Shown here one piece after another: positions 59,783 to 64,000 of a stretch of DNA of 64,000 nucleotides. The translations under genes were made by a program, and so were the position numbers. The notes under the pieces were generated by a model. It had not been told where the DNA came from. It did no database searches and saw only the letters and a list, made by a program, of their open reading frames with translations. How positions within the stretch are numbered: position 1 is the first letter of the stretch; each line of letters starts with the position of its first letter. Location of the stretch: the NCBI RefSeq assembly GCF_007994135.1, contig NZ_VLKF01000001.1, positions 1,488,001 through 1,552,000 of the forward strand. Reading direction: 5' to 3'. The stretch comes from Modestobacter roseus (lineage in GTDB: Bacteria > Actinomycetota > Actinomycetes > Mycobacteriales > Geodermatophilaceae).

Positions 59783-61150
59783 GTGACCCGTCTCCTCGTG
59801 CACAACGCCGTCCTGCTGACCCTGGACCCCCTCCGGCCCGACCCCTTCCGCGGCTGGTTCGCCGTCGGCGACGACGGCCGGCTGACCGATGTCGAGGCGG
59901 GTGACCCGCCGGACGGGACGACCGCCGACCAGGTGCTCGACGTCGGCGGCGCGCTGGTCGGGCCGGGCTTCGTGTCCGCGCACAGCCACCTGTTCACCTC
60001 CGGCTCCCGCGGGCTGGGCATGGACCAGTCGCTGTACGGCTGGATCGAGGCGATGACCCGGTACACCGAGGTGGCCGACGCCGAGGACATCTACTGGACG
60101 ACCCGGCACGGCGCGCAGGACTTCCTGCGCAACGGGATCACCACCGCCTACGACTTCACCGACGCCGGGCTGGTGTTCGAGGCCGAGTCCGACGGCGTCG
60201 CGCGCTACACCGCGACCGTGCCCGACCCGGAGTACCAGCACGCGCAGGCCCGGGCGAAGGTCGACGCCGGGCTGCGTTCGGTGCACAGCGTGATGCTCGG
60301 CCAGGGTCCGGTCGAGACCGGCCCGGCGCTGGCGCACCTGGACGAGGTGGTGCGGCTGGCCGGCACGCTGGACCCGGACCTGCTGCTGCGGGTGGCGATC
60401 AGCGGCACCGTGCAGTGGGCGGAGTCGCCGGACGCCGCCGCGCTGGAGGTGACCGCGATGCGCCGCCACGGCCTGCTCAACCAGCCGCACTTCCTGGAGA
60501 CCCCGCACGAGGTGGCTCTGCAGCAGTCGAAGTTCGGCTGGTACCGCGACGCCGGCGCACTCGGCCCGGACCTGGTGTTCGGCCACTTCATCCAGACCAG
60601 CGACGAGATCATCGCCGAGGCCGCGGCCGCCGGCTGCGGGATGAGCTGGCAGCCGATGAGCAACGGCCGGCTCGCCTCCGGGGTGGCGCGGATCCCGGAG
60701 ATGCGGGCCGCGGGCATGCGGGTGGGCATGGGGCTGGACGACCAGTCGTGCACCGACGTCAGCGACCCGTTCGCGAACATGCGCACCGGGCTGTCGCTGG
60801 TCCGTGCCACCCACCACGACCCGGCCGCGCTGCCGGTGCGGGACGTGCTGGCGCTGCACACCCGCGGCTCGGCGGAGGTGCTGGGCATCGACGACCACGT
60901 CGGCACCCTGCGGGTGGGCCGGTTCGCCGACTTCTGCGTCGTCGACCCGCGCCGTCCCGACACCGGGCCCGTGTGGGACGCCCACGGCACCTACGTGCTG
61001 GCCTGCTCGCTGCGCAACCTGCGCCAGGTGTGGTCCGGTGGCCGGCTGGTCGCCGAGGGCGAGGAGCTGTGCGATCCGCAGGCCGACGAGGTGGAGTCCC
61101 AGGTGCACGAGCGGATGGCCCGGCTGCGCGCCCAGGTCGACGGCGCCTGA
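59783..61150 (+). CDS. Amidohydrolase of the ATZ/TRZ (guanine deaminase-like) group
   Basis: 455 residues with an intact mononuclear metal site: GFVSAHSHLFTSGSRGLG (His-x-His), NQPHFLETPHEVALQQSKFG (His with nearby Glu), LVFGHFIQTSDEIIAEAAAA (His), and Asp in VGMGLDDQSCTDVSDPFANM. C-terminal beta-sandwich part: GTLRVGRFADFCVVDPRRP. Expected reaction: hydrolytic deamination of an aromatic ring base such as guanine or a methylthio/aminopurine. No Shine-Dalgarno, so probably leaderless from P5. Convergent with the importer genes. Confidence 0.88.
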   Translation: MTRLLVHNAVLLTLDPLRPDPFRGWFAVGDDGRLTDVEAGDPPDGTTADQVLDVGGALVGPGFVSAHSHLFTSGSRGLGMDQSLYGWIEAMTRYTEVADAEDIYWTTRHGAQDFLRNGITTAYDFTDAGLVFEAESDGVARYTATVPDPEYQHAQARAKVDAGLRSVHSVMLGQGPVETGPALAHLDEVVRLAGTLDPDLLLRVAISGTVQWAESPDAAALEVTAMRRHGLLNQPHFLETPHEVALQQSKFGWYRDAGALGPDLVFGHFIQTSDEIIAEAAAAGCGMSWQPMSNGRLASGVARIPEMRAAGMRVGMGLDDQSCTDVSDPFANMRTGLSLVRATHHDPAALPVRDVLALHTRGSAEVLGIDDHVGTLRVGRFADFCVVDPRRPDTGPVWDAHGTYVLACSLRNLRQVWSGGRLVAEGEELCDPQADEVESQVHERMARLRAQVDGA

Positions 61151-61166
61151 CACCGGCGCCTGACAC
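61141..61166. repeat. 13-nt tandem duplication across a stop codon
   Basis: CGGCGCCTGACAC is repeated directly (61141-61153, 61154-61166); the first copy contains the TGA of the amidohydrolase gene. Confidence 0.85.
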
Positions 61167-61171
61167 GCCAC

Positions 61172-61201
61172 GGCGCCGGTGACCGCGAGGTCACCGGCGC
61201 C
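61172..61201. terminator. Bidirectional terminator with GNRA-type loop
   Basis: Perfect 13-bp stem (61172-61184 with 61189-61201) and GCGA tetraloop between convergent genes. Confidence 0.8.
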
Positions 61202-61217
61202 GCCCTGCGGGGGTGTG

Positions 61218-62387
61218 TCAGCCGACGCTGATGGAGTCGTCGATGAACTCGTTGGTGGCGATGTCCTCCGGGGCGAGCCCGTCGGCCGGCGGGCTGCCCT
61301 GCTCGGTGAAGATCGGCGTGGTCTGCTCGATCAGGGTCTGCAGCCGGTCGGTGTCGAAGGTGCCGTGCACCCCGTCGGTGCCGTTGCCGGTCAGCTCCAG
61401 CTCCTCCATCGTCTGCGCGGCGTAGTCGGCAACCTCGAGGGAGTACTGCCAACCGGTGTCGTACTCCTCGACCAGCTCGACGATCAGGTCGTTGGCCCCG
61501 GACGGGTCGGCGATGTAGTCGACGTCGGCCTGCTGCATCACCGGGATGAGCTCGGACATGCAGCCGGAGAGGTCCTCCAGCTGGTCGGCCCGCACCGACA
61601 GCGACGAGGCGTAGACCTCGAAGCCGGCGTCGTGGATCAGCTGGTACTCCACCGGCTTGCCCCAGGCGTCGACCTCGTTCTCGTAGATGAACGGCTCGGC
61701 GCTGGCGTAGCCCTGCTGGGCGTCCTGCCCGCCCGCGGCGACGAAGGCTGCCGGCGTGCCGTCGTAGCTGCCGTCGAGCTGGGCCTCGTCGAGGATGCCC
61801 GCGCCGGTCAGGTAGTCCATGTAGGCCGAGCCCTCGAAGTAGCGCACGGTCGCGCCTGCCTCACCGAGGTCGGCGATGGTCTCCACGTCCGGGTAGGTCT
61901 CCGGGTCCCACATGATCATCTGCGGGGAGATGTCCAGCTGGGCCAGCACGCCGACCGTCGGCTGGCTGTCCGAGAGCTGGATCGCCTCGTCGGTGTCCAC
62001 GTAGCCGAGGGTGATGTCCGGGTCGGTGTACATCTGAGCGCTGACCGCCTGGAAGCCGATCGCCGGCCCACCGGCCCGGATCTCCACCATCACGCCGGTG
62101 CTGTCGCCGTTGCTGTCGACCAGCGTGCCGCGGACGGACTTGGCGCCGGCGTCGATCTCGGCGTCGTCACCGACCAGCTGGTAGATGCCGCCGTGCTCGG
62201 CCTCGGGGTTCCAGTCGGTCTGGATGACGACGGTCTCCGGGCACCCGGCTGCAGCCAGGTCCACGCTGCCGACCTCGCCGGTCGGTGCGGCGGCGGCGCT
62301 GCCGCCGTCGTCGCTGCCGCAGGCGGTCAGGCCCAGCGCGGTCATGCTGAGGGCGGCGAGCCCGATCGTGGTGCGGATGCTGCGCAA
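61218..62387 (-). CDS. NitT/TauT-type ABC importer binding lipoprotein
   Basis: 389 residues. Signal peptide with lipobox LGLTACGS; mature protein of the SsuA/THI5-like fold: VVIQTDWNPEAEHGGIYQLV, MVEIRAGGPAIGFQAVSAQM, YVDTDEAIQLSDSQPTVGVL. This resembles binding proteins for pyrimidine precursors or small oxidised heterocycles. The start appears to be TTG at 62387, with GAGGAG 6 nt before it and the basic start of a signal peptide directly after. Lies downstream of its permease gene. Together with the adjoining purine genes it suggests uptake of a purine or ureide. Confidence 0.88.
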   Translation of the reverse strand: MRSIRTTIGLAALSMTALGLTACGSDDGGSAAAAPTGEVGSVDLAAAGCPETVVIQTDWNPEAEHGGIYQLVGDDAEIDAGAKSVRGTLVDSNGDSTGVMVEIRAGGPAIGFQAVSAQMYTDPDITLGYVDTDEAIQLSDSQPTVGVLAQLDISPQMIMWDPETYPDVETIADLGEAGATVRYFEGSAYMDYLTGAGILDEAQLDGSYDGTPAAFVAAGGQDAQQGYASAEPFIYENEVDAWGKPVEYQLIHDAGFEVYASSLSVRADQLEDLSGCMSELIPVMQQADVDYIADPSGANDLIVELVEEYDTGWQYSLEVADYAAQTMEELELTGNGTDGVHGTFDTDRLQTLIEQTTPIFTEQGSPPADGLAPEDIATNEFIDDSISVG

Positions 62388-62483
62388 TCGATCTCCTCGG
62401 GGACGGCGGTGACCCCGTGCGGGGTCGCCGCGGGCCGGCGCCGCGGGGTGCGGCGCCGGGACGACGGGGTGGGCGGGTGGGGT

Positions 62484-63377
62484 CTAGGCGTCGCGGGTCT
62501 GGTCGTACCAGCGGCCGACGGCGAGCTTCCCGAGCCAGCCGAACAGCAGGAAGACCGCGATGCCCAGCGCGGCGGCGGTGAAGATGGCGGCGAACAGCTC
62601 CGGGCCCTGCAGCCGGGAGCGGAAGTTGTCCAGCGCGATGCCCAGGCCCGGGGTGCCCTGCTTGAAGAAGATGTCGCCGACGATGGCGCCGACCACCGAC
62701 AGCCCGGCGGAGATCCGGAACCCGGCGAACACCGCCGGTAGCGCCGCGGGGAACTGCAGCTTCCGCAGCCGGGTGAGCCGGCTCGCGCCGTGCAGGTCGA
62801 ACAGCTCGTGCATGCCCCGGTCGACCGACTGCAGCCCGAACAGCGTGTTGGAGACGATCGGGAACAGCGCGATCAGCACGCAGACGATGACCCGGGACAG
62901 GAACCCGAAGCCGAACCAGAAGCCGATCAGCGGGACCAGGGCGAGGATCGGGATGCACTGCAGCGCGACGGCGTAGGGGAACAGCGAGCGTTCCGCGGCC
63001 TTCGCCTGGCTCATCAGCACCGCCCAGGTCATGCCGATCACGATCGCGATCGCCAGCCCGGTGAAGGAGACCACCACGGTCTGCCACAGCGCGGTGCCGA
63101 TCCGCTCCATCGCCGGCCCGTCGAGGAACGCCTCGGTGACCACGTCCTGCGGCGGCGGCATCAGGAACCGGCGTTCGGGGTCGAGCACCAGGTAGGTGAT
63201 CGCGTACCAGATGCCCAGCAGCGCGGCGAGCACCGCGAGCGGCAGCAGCGCGTTGCCCACCGTCTTCCGCCGGCGGCGCACCACCGGTGCCGCTCCCCCG
63301 CCGCCCGCCGGCGGAACTGTCGACTCCGGTGCCGCGGTCTCGGTCGTGCCGGTCGGCCGGTGCTCCACGGCGGTCAC
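62484..63377 (-). CDS. NitT/TauT-type ABC importer permease
   Basis: 297 residues. A 35-residue Ala/Thr/Pro-rich cytoplasmic head precedes six membrane helices. BPD_transp_1 features: WQTVVVSFTGLAIAIVIGMT, SLFPYAVALQCIPILALVPL, and the EAA loop HELFDLHGASRLTRLRKLQF. GTG at 63377 overlaps the ATPase TGA by 4 nt. The 96-nt gap to the binding-protein gene is GC-rich and contains short inverted repeats that may attenuate transcription. Confidence 0.92.
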   Translation of the reverse strand: MTAVEHRPTGTTETAAPESTVPPAGGGGAAPVVRRRRKTVGNALLPLAVLAALLGIWYAITYLVLDPERRFLMPPPQDVVTEAFLDGPAMERIGTALWQTVVVSFTGLAIAIVIGMTWAVLMSQAKAAERSLFPYAVALQCIPILALVPLIGFWFGFGFLSRVIVCVLIALFPIVSNTLFGLQSVDRGMHELFDLHGASRLTRLRKLQFPAALPAVFAGFRISAGLSVVGAIVGDIFFKQGTPGLGIALDNFRSRLQGPELFAAIFTAAALGIAVFLLFGWLGKLAVGRWYDQTRDA

Positions 63378-64000
63378 GAGTGACCCGCCCGCAGCGCGTG
63401 CGAGACCTGCCCGGAGAGCGCGGCGAACTCCGGGGTGAACCGCAGTTCGGGCGTGCGGTCGGGGCCGAAGGGGACGTCGAAGGAGTCGACGATGCGACCC
63501 GGTCGGCCGCTCATCACCAGCACGCGGGTGGAGAGGTACACCGCCTCGCTGACCGAGTGGGTGATGAACAGCGCCCCGAAGCCCTTGCTGGTGAACAGCC
63601 GGATCAGCTCGTCGTTCAGCCGCTCCCGGGTGATCTCGTCCAGCGCCCCGAACGGCTCGTCGAAGAGGAACAGGTCGGGGTCGAGGGTGAGCGAGCGGGC
63701 CAGCGAGGCGCGCATCTTCATCCCGCCGGACAGCGCCCGGGGCAGCTTCTTCTCGTGCCCCTTGAGGCCGACCAGCTCGAGGGCGTCCCGGGAGGCCTGG
63801 TTGGTCGCGGTCGTGCTCATCCCGTGCAGCTCGGCGAGCAGCTGCACGTTCTTCAGCACCGTGCGCCAGGGCAGCAGGGTGGCGTCCTGGAAGACGTAGC
63901 CGATCCGCTCGGCGTCCATCTGCACGGTGCCCGAGGTCGCCGGGGAGAGCCCCGAGGCGATCCGCAGCAGGGTGCTCTTGCCGCAGCCCGAGGGGCCGAC
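63374..64000 (-). CDS. NitT/TauT-type ABC importer ATPase, partial
   Basis: The gene runs off the window end, so the N-terminus is missing; 208 codons remain. Walker A GPSGCGKST appears at the very edge (63,975-64,000), Q-loop IGYVFQDATLLPWRTVLKNV, signature LSGGMKMRASLARSL, Walker B LDPDLFLFDEPFGALDEITR, and switch His in LFITHSVSEAVYLS. Energises the adjoining permease. The importer promoter lies outside the window. Confidence 0.93.
   Translation of the reverse strand, partial: VGPSGCGKSTLLRIASGLSPATSGTVQMDAERIGYVFQDATLLPWRTVLKNVQLLAELHGMSTTATNQASRDALELVGLKGHEKKLPRALSGGMKMRASLARSLTLDPDLFLFDEPFGALDEITRERLNDELIRLFTSKGFGALFITHSVSEAVYLSTRVLVMSGRPGRIVDSFDVPFGPDRTPELRFTPEFAALSGQVSHALRAGHS

Overview
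The window is very GC-rich DNA with dense, often 4-nt-overlapping genes, many GTG starts and several apparently leaderless starts. Protein types (furA-katG, CtpE-like P-type ATPase, TIGR03084 family, DrrAB exporter, heliorhodopsin) point to an actinobacterium. A soil or stone-surface lineage such as Geodermatophilaceae fits, but that is inference. No rRNA, tRNA, CRISPR array, phage or complete insertion sequence was seen.

Layout. 0-4.4 kb: a CmcJ/NvfI-type oxygenase, an FAD oxidoreductase, a DUF998 membrane protein and a small STAS / LuxR-HTH pair. 4.5-6.3 kb: the most striking locus, a heliorhodopsin and an NDQ-type (sodium-pump class) rhodopsin lying tail to tail around one terminator hairpin. 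6.4-12.4 kb: stress genes (universal stress protein, CtpE-like ATPase, a CsoR/CstR-family sensor with a very clear promoter-operator) beside a decaying stretch holding a broken SDR gene and a USP fragment. 12.4-19 kb: AraC regulator with a Tat-exported amidohydrolase, an NRDE protein and furA-katG. 19-24.4 kb: a NarL-type two-component system and a tightly overlapped envelope operon (VTT, GT4, DUF998, DedA). 24.5-28.5 kb: nitroreductase, exported aldose epimerase, gamma-glutamyltransferase. 28.6-38.5 kb: a minus-strand operon of a branched-chain-type ABC importer (fused LivF-LivG), an acyl-CoA synthetase, a TIGR03084 protein and a phospholipase D, facing a PaaX-type regulator. 38.5-41.9 kb: DrrAB exporter, MarR regulator and a divergent NAD(P)-binding protein.

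41.9-64 kb is a purine/ureide catabolic island: formamidase, AtzH-amidase fusion, OHCU decarboxylase, HIU hydrolase, urate oxidase, allantoinase, ureidoglycine-glyoxylate aminotransferase, allantoate amidohydrolase, RpiR regulator, xanthine-dehydrogenase-type subunits, an IPNS-like dioxygenase, an FAD oxidase, a creatininase-family hydrolase, two amidohydrolases, a VOC protein and a NitT/TauT-type ABC importer that runs off the end. Together these can take (hydroxy)purines through urate, allantoin and allantoate to ureidoglycine and, by PucG, to oxalurate plus glycine.

Five transcription starts in this island share one architecture read directly from the sequence: GNAAC-N6-GNAAC-N10-(-10 hexamer)-N6/7-start codon (one of the ten half-sites deviates by one base). 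This suggests one regulon. Two genes (LivM, MarR) appear to lack a single base near their 3' ends in C/G runs, so their true ends are uncertain.
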